From contig PBWY01000062.1 in the NCBI GenBank assembly GCA_002727395.1, forward strand, positions 1 to 5,765: 5,765 nucleotides of DNA, read 5' to 3'. Source of the stretch: Rhodospirillales bacterium. Its GTDB lineage: Bacteria; Pseudomonadota; Alphaproteobacteria; MPNO01; UBA2964. How positions within the stretch are numbered: the first letter of the stretch is position 1; every line of letters starts with the position of its first letter. Under the pieces are notes generated by a model, which was given only the letters and a program-made list of their open reading frames with translations, did no database searches and was not told where the DNA came from. The translations under genes were made by a program, and so were the position numbers. Of this stretch, positions 1 through 5,566 are shown one piece after another.

Positions 1-36
1 AGTTAGCCGACTTTTCATGCATTGAGAGATAAAGTT

Positions 37-1122
37 TTATATTTTCTTTGCCCAATCCGATATCAGTTCTCCCAATTCTGCTCTTTTTGATTGCTGATTA
101 ATTAAAAAATGAGTTCCACCAATAATTTGATGAAATTCTTCTCTTTTTCCTGCCGCTTCTGACCACATTCTAATATCACTTGGGAGTGCGTTTGTATCGG
201 CCGTGAATTCAAGATTTATTATTGGAACCGATGTACGGAGTAAACATTTCGGCCCATTTGCGTTGGAACTAAGGGACCATTGGCTCATCCAAGATTTAAG
301 AGTTGTAAATCTTGCAGCATCTCGAGCTCCATAATTTAATTGGTATGGGTCACCCCAAACCATTCCCGTTTCTCGGTCATTGGGATCTAAAGTGAGGTCC
401 AGGAACCTAGGGTCGGCGCAAGTTCGAAATACTAAAAAAGGTTCATCATTAACGACAGTAGATCTTTTCTTTAAGATTTCGATTCTTTTTTTGGTTTGGT
501 TGGTAATAAAATTTGTTCTATCTATCTGGGCTTTTCTATATTTTGAGACGAATGAGGCGTTGAATGGTGGCCCGTTGATGGCATTGAAGATATCCAGTTC
601 AGAATTTTTAGAAAGAGGATCATTCTCATCTGTAACTGACGCGTCTATCCAACGGCTAAGCAACAAAGCTCGCCCGGGGTGAGCCCCAAACAAAGCAATT
701 CCATCGGCGGGAGGGAGGTGTTCGGCAGTTAACCATACCTGATCACCTGCCGGTGTTTTGGTAATAGTAAGTTCTTCAGATTCGGCTTGATATAATGCCA
801 CAGTTGAGGCCCCACCCGAATTTCCGAGAAGGATAATTGTCTCGAAACCCTCATTTCTTAGAAATTTTACTCCTGCGCCTACATCTTCAATGACTCTTTC
901 AAATAACAGATGGGCGTCATTATTAAGATAGCGTGTATTTATGGCCAAGATATTAATTCCCCGCTTTGGCAACTCTTTAATCAAATAATGCTCAAAAAAA
1001 TTACTAGTTGGGTGTACAATCAGCGCGGCGACTCTGCTTTTTGGTGAGCGGCTTAGTAATCCATAGATTCTAGGGCCGCGTTTTGGATTTACATCGAGCG
1101 TTATTAGTTCTGGGGAGGTCAT
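37..1122 (-). CDS. alpha/beta-hydrolase-fold protein with large cap insertion (361 aa)
   Basis: Probable cytoplasmic serine hydrolase of the alpha/beta fold; substrate unknown. Visible are an early strand followed by HPTSNFFEHYL (residues 37-47, likely oxyanion-hole region), the nucleophile elbow GNSGG with Ser102, a late acid in FTADTNALPSD (Asp309 most likely) and the catalytic His338 in GGTHFL. About 200 residues separate Ser and Asp, much more than in a minimal hydrolase, so a cap/lid domain covers roughly residues 113-295. There is no signal peptide or membrane segment. The ATG at 1122 is preceded by GGAAG (1131-1127) with 4 nt spacing, which is short but acceptable. It is the last gene of the leftward operon seen here, 44 nt after the cyclo-ligase-like gene, with no terminator visible between them. 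From memory, similar proteins of about 350-370 aa occur among aromatic-degradation genes; that link is an inference. The hydrolase fold is confident; the reaction is not. Confidence 0.85.
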   Translation of the reverse strand: MTSPELITLDVNPKRGPRIYGLLSRSPKSRVAALIVHPTSNFFEHYLIKELPKRGINILAINTRYLNNDAHLLFERVIEDVGAGVKFLRNEGFETIILLGNSGGASTVALYQAESEELTITKTPAGDQVWLTAEHLPPADGIALFGAHPGRALLLSRWIDASVTDENDPLSKNSELDIFNAINGPPFNASFVSKYRKAQIDRTNFITNQTKKRIEILKKRSTVVNDEPFLVFRTCADPRFLDLTLDPNDRETGMVWGDPYQLNYGARDAARFTTLKSWMSQWSLSSNANGPKCLLRTSVPIINLEFTADTNALPSDIRMWSEAAGKREEFHQIIGGTHFLINQQSKRAELGELISDWAKKI

Positions 1123-1166
1123 TTGACTTCCAATTTTCGCATTTCGAGTCGCTATCTAAAAATAAT

Positions 1167-1859
1167 TTAGACCTTTTTTTGGTAGTTCATTGCTTTAACG
1201 TCTTTTAATATTGGCATTTCTTCAAGATTTTTTTCATTAATTTGGCTCCAATCTATTTTATTCGGGGGAGGGAAGGGTTTTTTGACTACCATAGTTTCAT
1301 CAGGGGTTACAATAACCGAGAGTGGCAAGTCAATGGCCTCTCTGGGAAAATCCTCAACCACTGAAAGTTGGTGGACAGTTGTTGCGACGGGTACCGGTTT
1401 GTGGCCTAGTTCTCTTAAAATGGCAAACTCTATATCGCTGTAACCTTCTCCCTTACCACATCTTTTACCTGAACGTGTGACCGCGACCGAGCCGGCTATA
1501 ATAGCATCCACTTGAGGAATTTCATTCAGAGATATTTCTTCAGACCATTCTTTGCTAGATGATAGTGTTACTGCCTTGGAAAAATTTTCTGCACCGATAA
1601 CAGCGGGGTCAAATTTCTGGAAACCGGCCTTAAGTCTCGGTGTTGGCATAAAATACGTTATACCGCGCTTAAGAGCTTCAAGTCGGACTGGCCGCTGTGG
1701 TGAATCAGGGTTAATTTTAAGATATTTTGCGTCTTTCCAAGGCGATATTTCGAACAATTTGACGGCTGCGATTTCTGCATTTTTAAAATTGGGGATGCGG
1801 TCTTGGATAGGGAAAGGAAATCTAGCTTGTTTTTTTAAGCTTGAGTGTGTCCCATACAT
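1167..1859 (-). CDS. 5-formyltetrahydrofolate cyclo-ligase / MTHFSD-like protein, N-terminus displaced by frameshift
   Basis: Belongs to the NagB/RpiA-like 5-formyltetrahydrofolate cyclo-ligase superfamily, whose classical members convert 5-formyl-THF to 5,10-methenyl-THF using ATP. Seen in the open frame: RIPNF (residues 21-25), NPDSPQRPVR (50-59), PTPRL (72-76), a central AGSVAVTRSGKR segment and the glycine-rich GKGEGYSD (135-142), where classical enzymes have GxGxGYYD. This pattern resembles the N-terminal domain of MTHFSD rather than the short classical enzyme, so cyclo-ligase activity is uncertain. The open frame starts at an ATG (1859) with no Shine-Dalgarno and lacks the family's first helix. 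That helix is encoded just upstream in the neighbouring frame, from an ATG at 1899 that overlaps the peptidase stop as ATGA. Deleting one A from the A7 run at 1830-1836 joins the two and gives a 243-aa protein. It could be a real mutant, a sequencing indel or a slippage gene. Family assignment is strong; the annotated start is probably wrong. Confidence 0.85.
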   Translation of the reverse strand: MYGTHSSLKKQARFPFPIQDRIPNFKNAEIAAVKLFEISPWKDAKYLKINPDSPQRPVRLEALKRGITYFMPTPRLKAGFQKFDPAVIGAENFSKAVTLSSSKEWSEEISLNEIPQVDAIIAGSVAVTRSGKRCGKGEGYSDIEFAILRELGHKPVPVATTVHQLSVVEDFPREAIDLPLSVIVTPDETMVVKKPFPPPNKIDWSQINEKNLEEMPILKDVKAMNYQKKV

Positions 1860-1899
1860 ACTGGCGAGCTAAGGCCTTAGATTTAAAGGTCAGATTCAT
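1822..1899 (-). other. displaced N-terminal segment of the cyclo-ligase-like gene (25-codon frame, start codon overlapping upstream stop)
   Basis: The ATG at 1899-1897 overlaps the TGA of the oligopeptidase gene (1898-1896) as ATGA, with AGGA (1905-1902) just upstream, a usual sign of translational coupling. The frame reads 25 codons, includes ARQYVWDTLKLKK, and stops at TAG 1824-1822. In MTHFSD-type proteins the N-terminus has an R-x-x-(I/V)-W helix with the FP of the next motif 11-12 residues after the Trp. Dropping one A from the A7 run gives VWDTLKLKK followed by QARFPFP, which reproduces that distance exactly. The segment is therefore read as the true start of the gene, not as a separate peptide. 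Confidence 0.75.
1830..1836 (-). other. A7 homopolymer, site of the apparent +1 frameshift
   Basis: Seven consecutive T on the plus strand (A7 in the mRNA, inside CTT-AAA-AAA-ACA) mark the point where the N-terminal frame must shift by one base to enter the main frame. A6 would give a continuous gene. Homopolymers of this kind are prone to replication indels, sequencing errors and polymerase slippage, and the sequence alone cannot separate these. Confidence 0.65.
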
Positions 1900-4013
1900 A
1901 GTCCTGCTTTATCGCATATCCACAAGGCGAAACTATATGAAAGGGAAACCTCTTTTAGACGGTCAAATCTCCCAGAGGCACCCCCGTGACCAGCTTCCAT
2001 ATTTATCCAACAAAGGATTTCGTTGTCTCCTGTGTTATGATACCTCAATTTTGATGTCCATTTTACCGGTTCCCAATAAGTAACACGCGGGTCAGTAAGA
2101 CCTCCCGTAGCTAGAACATATGGATAGGCTCGATCATAAATGTTTGTGTACGGGCAATAGGACGCCATATCCAAAAATTGATCCTTATTCAGGATAGGGT
2201 CTCCCCATTCCACCCATTCTGGTGGGGTCAATGGCAATGTCTTATCTGACATGGTATTTATCACATCCACAAACGGAACTTCCGCTATGACCCCTTTAAA
2301 AAGTTCTGGCTGCATATTTGTGATTGCCCCCATCAGCATTCCTCCCGCTGACCGCCCTTGCGCGACAATTTTTCCCCTGCTGGTATAATTCTGCGAAATC
2401 AAATATTCTGCTGCTGATATAAAATCATAAAAGGTGTTTACCTTATTATTTAACTTACCATCGAGATACCAATCATAACCACAATCAGAACCGCCTCGAA
2501 TATGGGCGATGGCATAAACCATGCCGCGATCTAACAAGCTAAATACAGGGGTAGAGAAACTGGCTGGCATAGCATACCCATAAGATCCATATCCATAAAT
2601 GAGTAGAGGTGAAGTTCCATCGATGGGTGTATCTTTTTGGTATAAAATTGTTACTGGAATTTTGGTGCCGTCATGACCTAAAGCAAACTCGCGACGACAA
2701 ACATAATTGTCAGGATCATAACCTGAAGGAATTTCTTGCTCTTTTCGTATATGGCGCGTTCTTTTTGATAAACTGTAATCATAAATTTGGTGTGGTGTTA
2801 CAGGTGAAGAAAATGAGAAACGTAAAATATCTGTCTCAAATTCAAAACCAAGATGAAGTGTCAGGTCGTATGCTTCCTCAGTGAATAAAATTTCGTGTTC
2901 TTCACTAGTTTCGAGGTTGCGGACTACTATCCTAGGCAGGGCCTCATTTAGTTCATGCCGCACGAGATAATTATTAAACACCATTATAGAAAGAATTAGA
3001 CAACCTTTACGGTGAGGAACAATCTCATTCCAGTTTTCTGTGGCGTAATTTTCTAAAGGCGCCTCGACAATTTTAAAATCCAGTGCTCCGGCAATATTGG
3101 TCCGTATAATCAATTTTTCATCATGATCACTCACGTCATAGCTCACACCGGTCTCTCGAGTTTTTATCAGCGCGGGTTTGTTACTAGAGTTTTCAGCATC
3201 AATCAGTCGAATTTCAGTTGTTTCGGCATGGTCGTGGGCTTTTATTAAAATGAAGCGCCCACTTTCTGTTTTATCTACGCCCAAAAAAAATCCCGGATCA
3301 TTTTCCTCATAAATGAGAGTATCTTTGGAAGGAACTTCTCCAATATTATGGCGGAAAATTTTATTGGGTCGGTGATTTTCATCTAAAGTTGTGTAATAAA
3401 GAGCTTTGCTGTTACCGGAAAAGACGAAATCTCCCTGAGCATTGGCAATCTTCTCTGGTAGAGTTTTCTTCTTTTCTATATCCCGTATTTCAATCACGTA
3501 TTTTTCAGAACCGTTGCGATCTAACGCGATTGCAAGTAATGCATGATCGGGGCTATGTTGTGAATGAACCAGTTTAAAAAATTTTTCGCCTTTTGCTTCC
3601 CTTTCTCCATCAAATATAATGGTTTCGTCGGTGGTTACGTTAGAATGACGGGGGCGCCGGCATATAAGAGGATATTGTCCGCCTTTTAAAAACCTTTGGT
3701 AATATGCCCAATCACCGTCACAATTGGGTACGGAGAAATCATCTTCTTTAATACGGCCCCTTAATTCATCGAGAAGTTTCCTTTTGAAGTCTTCAATTGG
3801 ATGAAGAACCTTTTCTGTATAGTTATTTTCAGCGTCCAAGTGCTCTCGAATTTCGGGATTTAATTTATTTGGATCACGCATGACCTGCTGCCAATTTGGA
3901 TCGCGCAACCAAGCGTAGGGATCATCGAGATTTTTCCCGAAACGATATTTTTTTTCTATTCGTCGTGAAGCTCTTGGGGCTGGGATTTTAATAGTAGGTT
4001 TCAAACACTTCAC
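1896..4013 (-). CDS. ptrB: oligopeptidase B-type S9A serine peptidase (705 aa)
   Basis: Prolyl oligopeptidase family (S9A), closest to oligopeptidase B, a cytoplasmic endopeptidase cutting short peptides after basic residues. The N-terminal DPYAWLRDPN (residues 31-40) is the typical S9A opening. A beta-propeller spans roughly 90-430 and the C-terminal alpha/beta-hydrolase domain about 440-705. The catalytic triad is Ser555 in GRSAGG, Asp641 in GLTDPRV and His676 in EAGHGG; IRGGSDCG (505-512) is also family-typical. No signal peptide is present. Length is normal for the family (about 680-710). The segment PLTPPEWVEWGDP (594-606) aligns with the S1-pocket region of oligopeptidase B: one of the two specificity glutamates I recall (E599) is present, but V601 replaces the second, so dibasic preference may be altered. 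The gene starts 9 nt after the cupin stop. The GTG at 4013 has no well-placed ribosome site; a TTG at 4004 sits 8 nt after AGGG and could be the real start (702 aa). Its stop overlaps the next gene's predicted ATG. Confidence 0.93.
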   Translation of the reverse strand: MKCLKPTIKIPAPRASRRIEKKYRFGKNLDDPYAWLRDPNWQQVMRDPNKLNPEIREHLDAENNYTEKVLHPIEDFKRKLLDELRGRIKEDDFSVPNCDGDWAYYQRFLKGGQYPLICRRPRHSNVTTDETIIFDGEREAKGEKFFKLVHSQHSPDHALLAIALDRNGSEKYVIEIRDIEKKKTLPEKIANAQGDFVFSGNSKALYYTTLDENHRPNKIFRHNIGEVPSKDTLIYEENDPGFFLGVDKTESGRFILIKAHDHAETTEIRLIDAENSSNKPALIKTRETGVSYDVSDHDEKLIIRTNIAGALDFKIVEAPLENYATENWNEIVPHRKGCLILSIMVFNNYLVRHELNEALPRIVVRNLETSEEHEILFTEEAYDLTLHLGFEFETDILRFSFSSPVTPHQIYDYSLSKRTRHIRKEQEIPSGYDPDNYVCRREFALGHDGTKIPVTILYQKDTPIDGTSPLLIYGYGSYGYAMPASFSTPVFSLLDRGMVYAIAHIRGGSDCGYDWYLDGKLNNKVNTFYDFISAAEYLISQNYTSRGKIVAQGRSAGGMLMGAITNMQPELFKGVIAEVPFVDVINTMSDKTLPLTPPEWVEWGDPILNKDQFLDMASYCPYTNIYDRAYPYVLATGGLTDPRVTYWEPVKWTSKLRYHNTGDNEILCWINMEAGHGGASGRFDRLKEVSLSYSFALWICDKAGL

Positions 4014-4016
4014 CCT
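4013..4016 (-). promoter_or_regulatory. possible Shine-Dalgarno favouring a TTG start for the oligopeptidase gene
   Basis: AGGG at 4016-4013 lies 8 nt before TTG 4004-4002 (codon 4 of the longer version). For the GTG start at 4013 the AGG is immediately adjacent, too close to serve, and the next purine-rich site (AGGTGG near the end of the cupin gene) is about 16 nt away. The choice changes only three N-terminal residues. Confidence 0.35.
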
Positions 4017-4022
4017 AAGACT

Positions 4023-4601
4023 TTATTCACCACCTCTATCGCCTTCGCCATCGATGAGAATAAATGCCATCGTGCAGTATTCTTCTGATTTATTGACCCA
4101 AGCGTGGTTGGTACCTCTTTGTACCATTACGTCGCCCGCCTTCATTACAACCTCGGAATCATCTAAGTACATCGTCATTTCTCCCGAGAGACATAGAGCA
4201 TAATCAACAGTATCAGTTTGATGCATAAAGGAGTGCTGTTTCTTTTTCTGTTCATTTTCACCGTGCTGCAATGCGCCGTCCGCACCGTATTCCTGAAATG
4301 CCTTTTTTGCCGTTTCCTCGTCTACTTGCTCTACCTTCGATTCTGGCGGAAACTCAATCAATCGGAAAGTTGTCCCGGTTTTTGGTGGGGGTAAGGGAAG
4401 GTCGATACTCGTCTCTTCTTCGGGTCCATCATATCGAGCGGGGGAAGATTTGGTTGTCCACATGTTATGAAAAATTACTCCCGGTCTATTGGGAGTAGTT
4501 TTGACGCCTGGTGTTGGTCCATCAGCAATAATTATTGCCTTTCCATTTTTATCATGGCCGGTGACAATGCGCCGAATACCCATAGGTTTTTGATCGTTCA
4601 T
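4023..4601 (-). CDS. cupin-domain protein (192 aa)
   Basis: Small single-cupin protein; enzymatic or sensory role unknown. The N-terminal 80 residues (RRIVTGHDKNGKAII, then a proline-rich PLPPPKTGT stretch) precede a cupin barrel at about 120-185. Motif 1 appears as MHQTDTVDY...LSGE (126-141) and motif 2 as AGDVMVQRGTNHAW (155-168). Candidate metal ligands are His127, Asp133 and His166. The canonical second His of HxH is Thr129 and the canonical Glu is replaced by Asp, as in the HxTDTxDY subfamily I recall for this protein type, so metal binding is likely but unproven. There is no signal peptide. The ATG at 4601 has a weak GAGAAAG upstream (4616-4610); an ATG-TAA start-stop pair lies in the leader at 4608-4603. 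It lies 24 nt after the PcaD-like gene and 9 nt before the oligopeptidase, so it is almost surely co-transcribed with both. Similar cupins often sit beside catabolic genes, which fits the two hydrolase neighbours. Confidence 0.88.
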   Translation of the reverse strand: MNDQKPMGIRRIVTGHDKNGKAIIIADGPTPGVKTTPNRPGVIFHNMWTTKSSPARYDGPEEETSIDLPLPPPKTGTTFRLIEFPPESKVEQVDEETAKKAFQEYGADGALQHGENEQKKKQHSFMHQTDTVDYALCLSGEMTMYLDDSEVVMKAGDVMVQRGTNHAWVNKSEEYCTMAFILIDGEGDRGGE

Positions 4602-4625
4602 TTTACATTCTTTCTCAATAAATTT

Positions 4626-5423
4626 TCATAAATTATTTAAAAAACTAACTAATGCAGAGTTAAAATTATCGGGGTTCTCCATGTTAGCGATGTGGCCGGC
4701 GTTGGGGACAATATGCATTGATGAACTTGGGACCATTGCCAATAATGGTTCCATCGATTTTGGTCCAGCTGCGGCATCCTCAGCCCCTGAAATAAAAAAT
4801 GTGGGAACTCTTATTTCCTCGATTCGGCCGTGGTATTGGATGGTTTGAAGTGCTGAAGCACAGCCCAGAAAACCCTCAAGCTTGGTTGTGCTAATCATAT
4901 TTTTGATTTTACTCATTGTCTCTTGGTTATCAGAGTTGGAATAAAACTGCTCAGTAAACCAACGAGTGGCCGTTGGCTCGGCCATACCTCTCATGCCACC
5001 TTTTTCAGCCATTGCCTTACGGTCGTTCCACGCTTCAACGAAAGGCTCAGGCGAGTGGTGTGGTAGGTCACAACCTATAAATCCGGTAAGGCGTTTATTA
5101 TGATCTATAGCGACACCTAAACCAGTTGTTCCACCCATTGATAGACCACATAAAACACTATTATTAATATCTAACATGTCCCAAAGTCCAATCAGATCTT
5201 GCACTAGTAAGTCAAAGGAATAAGGTGGGGGGCTGGCATCTGTGTCACCGTGACCGCGCTGATCATATCTGAGAATGCGCCAATCATTAGACAAGAGCTT
5301 AACTTGTTGATCCCACATACTAAGGTTTGTCGCGAGTGAATTAGAAAACGTAATCAAGGGAGCACCCTCTGGGCCCTCTATTTGATAGTTTATATTTATT
5401 CCATTAGCCGAAACTGTCGGCAT
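4626..5423 (-). CDS. alpha/beta hydrolase, 3-oxoadipate enol-lactonase (PcaD)-like (265 aa)
   Basis: Compact alpha/beta hydrolase close to the PcaD group, which opens 3-oxoadipate enol-lactone in the beta-ketoadipate pathway. Numbered from the preferred start, it shows SNSLATNLSMWDQQ (27-40, matching the PcaD NSLGTxxxMW oxyanion segment but with Ala for Gly), LRYDQRGHGDTD (51-62), nucleophile elbow GLSMGG with Ser95, FLGCASA (185-191), acid Asp216 in ISGAEDAA and His244 in NAGHIANMENP. Length equals the family norm of about 260. No other pca gene is visible, so the true substrate may be a different lactone or ester. The frame is open to an ATG at 5450, but the ATG at 5423 is preferred: it follows GGGAGAG at ideal spacing, starts the protein at MPTVSANG as in relatives, and leaves a sensible leader after the promoter candidate. 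First gene of the leftward operon, divergent from the PEP-mutase-family gene. Confidence 0.9.
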   Translation of the reverse strand: MPTVSANGININYQIEGPEGAPLITFSNSLATNLSMWDQQVKLLSNDWRILRYDQRGHGDTDASPPPYSFDLLVQDLIGLWDMLDINNSVLCGLSMGGTTGLGVAIDHNKRLTGFIGCDLPHHSPEPFVEAWNDRKAMAEKGGMRGMAEPTATRWFTEQFYSNSDNQETMSKIKNMISTTKLEGFLGCASALQTIQYHGRIEEIRVPTFFISGAEDAAAGPKSMEPLLAMVPSSSMHIVPNAGHIANMENPDNFNSALVSFLNNL

Positions 5424-5428
5424 TTTTT

Positions 5429-5435
5429 CTCTCCC
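5429..5435 (-). promoter_or_regulatory. Shine-Dalgarno GGGAGAG that decides the 5423 start of the PcaD-like gene
   Basis: GGGAGAG (5435-5429) followed by five A and ATG at 5423. The upstream ATG at 5450 has no comparable purine-rich site, so the shorter 265-aa product is favoured. Confidence 0.7.
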
Positions 5436-5467
5436 ATTGGTTTTCGTCATTAGTAAGTCAGGTTATT

Positions 5468-5496
5468 TTGATACGAGTTTTGATCGCTTGGGTCAA
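5468..5496 (-). promoter_or_regulatory. candidate sigma70-type promoter for the leftward operon
   Basis: On the minus strand, TTGACC (5496-5491, 5 of 6 consensus) is followed after exactly 17 nt by TATCAA (5473-5468, 4 of 6). Transcription would start near 5461, giving a leader of about 37 nt before the ATG at 5423, but only about 10 nt before the alternative ATG at 5450. Placement in the divergent spacer supports it; no experimental evidence can be read from sequence. Confidence 0.5.
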
Positions 5497-5508
5497 TTGA
5501 TGCGATTA
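5481..5508. promoter_or_regulatory. imperfect inverted repeat over the divergent -35 boxes, possible operator
   Basis: TGATCGC (5481-5487) and GCGATTA (5502-5508) are inverted repeats with 6 of 7 matches and a 14-nt centre containing both putative -35 boxes and the 8-bp palindrome TCAATTGA (5493-5500). A repressor or LysR/GntR-type regulator bound here could control both directions. Arms this short arise by chance at fair frequency, and no regulator gene lies within the window. Confidence 0.25.
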
Positions 5509-5526
5509 AGATAAAGTTCGTATAAG
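5497..5526 (+). promoter_or_regulatory. candidate sigma70-type promoter for the rightward gene
   Basis: TTGATG (5497-5502, 4 of 6) and TATAAG (5521-5526, 5 of 6) separated by 18 nt, predicting a start near 5533 and a leader of about 34 nt to the ATG at 5567. Its -35 box abuts the -35 box of the leftward candidate, so the two promoters would be back to back. Confidence 0.45.
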
Positions 5527-5555
5527 TTTTGAACCCAAGACATGATAAAAAATCA

Positions 5556-5561
5556 GGGAGG
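5556..5561 (+). promoter_or_regulatory. Shine-Dalgarno GGGAGG of the rightward gene
   Basis: GGGAGG lies 5 nt before ATG 5567-5569, a strong site supporting this start over the in-frame ATG at 5582. Confidence 0.7.
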
Positions 5562-5566
5562 CTTTA

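Noticed and set aside
1..36. Possible start of another leftward gene (minus-strand ATG at 22 or 18)
   Set aside because: Only a few codons are visible and no convincing ribosome site precedes them; cannot be supported.
380..682. Plus-strand open frame of 100 codons
   Set aside because: Antisense to the well-supported hydrolase gene; no family resemblance and no ribosome site.
1123..1166. Possible terminator between the cyclo-ligase-like gene and the last hydrolase
   Set aside because: The 44-nt gap is A/T-rich but I see no GC-rich stem followed by a U run in the direction of transcription.
1552..1872. Plus-strand open frame of 106 codons, and another overlapping at 1841-2083
   Set aside because: Antisense shadows of the cyclo-ligase-like and oligopeptidase genes; low-complexity, unrecognisable translations.
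2609..2884. Plus-strand open frame of 91 codons (also 3389-3577 and 4271-4498)
   Set aside because: All lie antisense inside conserved coding sequence with clear catalytic motifs on the other strand.
4602..4630. Tiny frame ATG AAA ATT TAT TGA overlapping the stop of the PcaD-like gene (minus strand)
   Set aside because: Four codons only, no distinct ribosome site; chance occurrence.
5424..5450. Nine-residue N-terminal extension of the PcaD-like protein (ATG at 5450)
   Set aside because: No Shine-Dalgarno, only about 10 nt after the predicted transcription start, and relatives begin at the MPTVSANG-like position.
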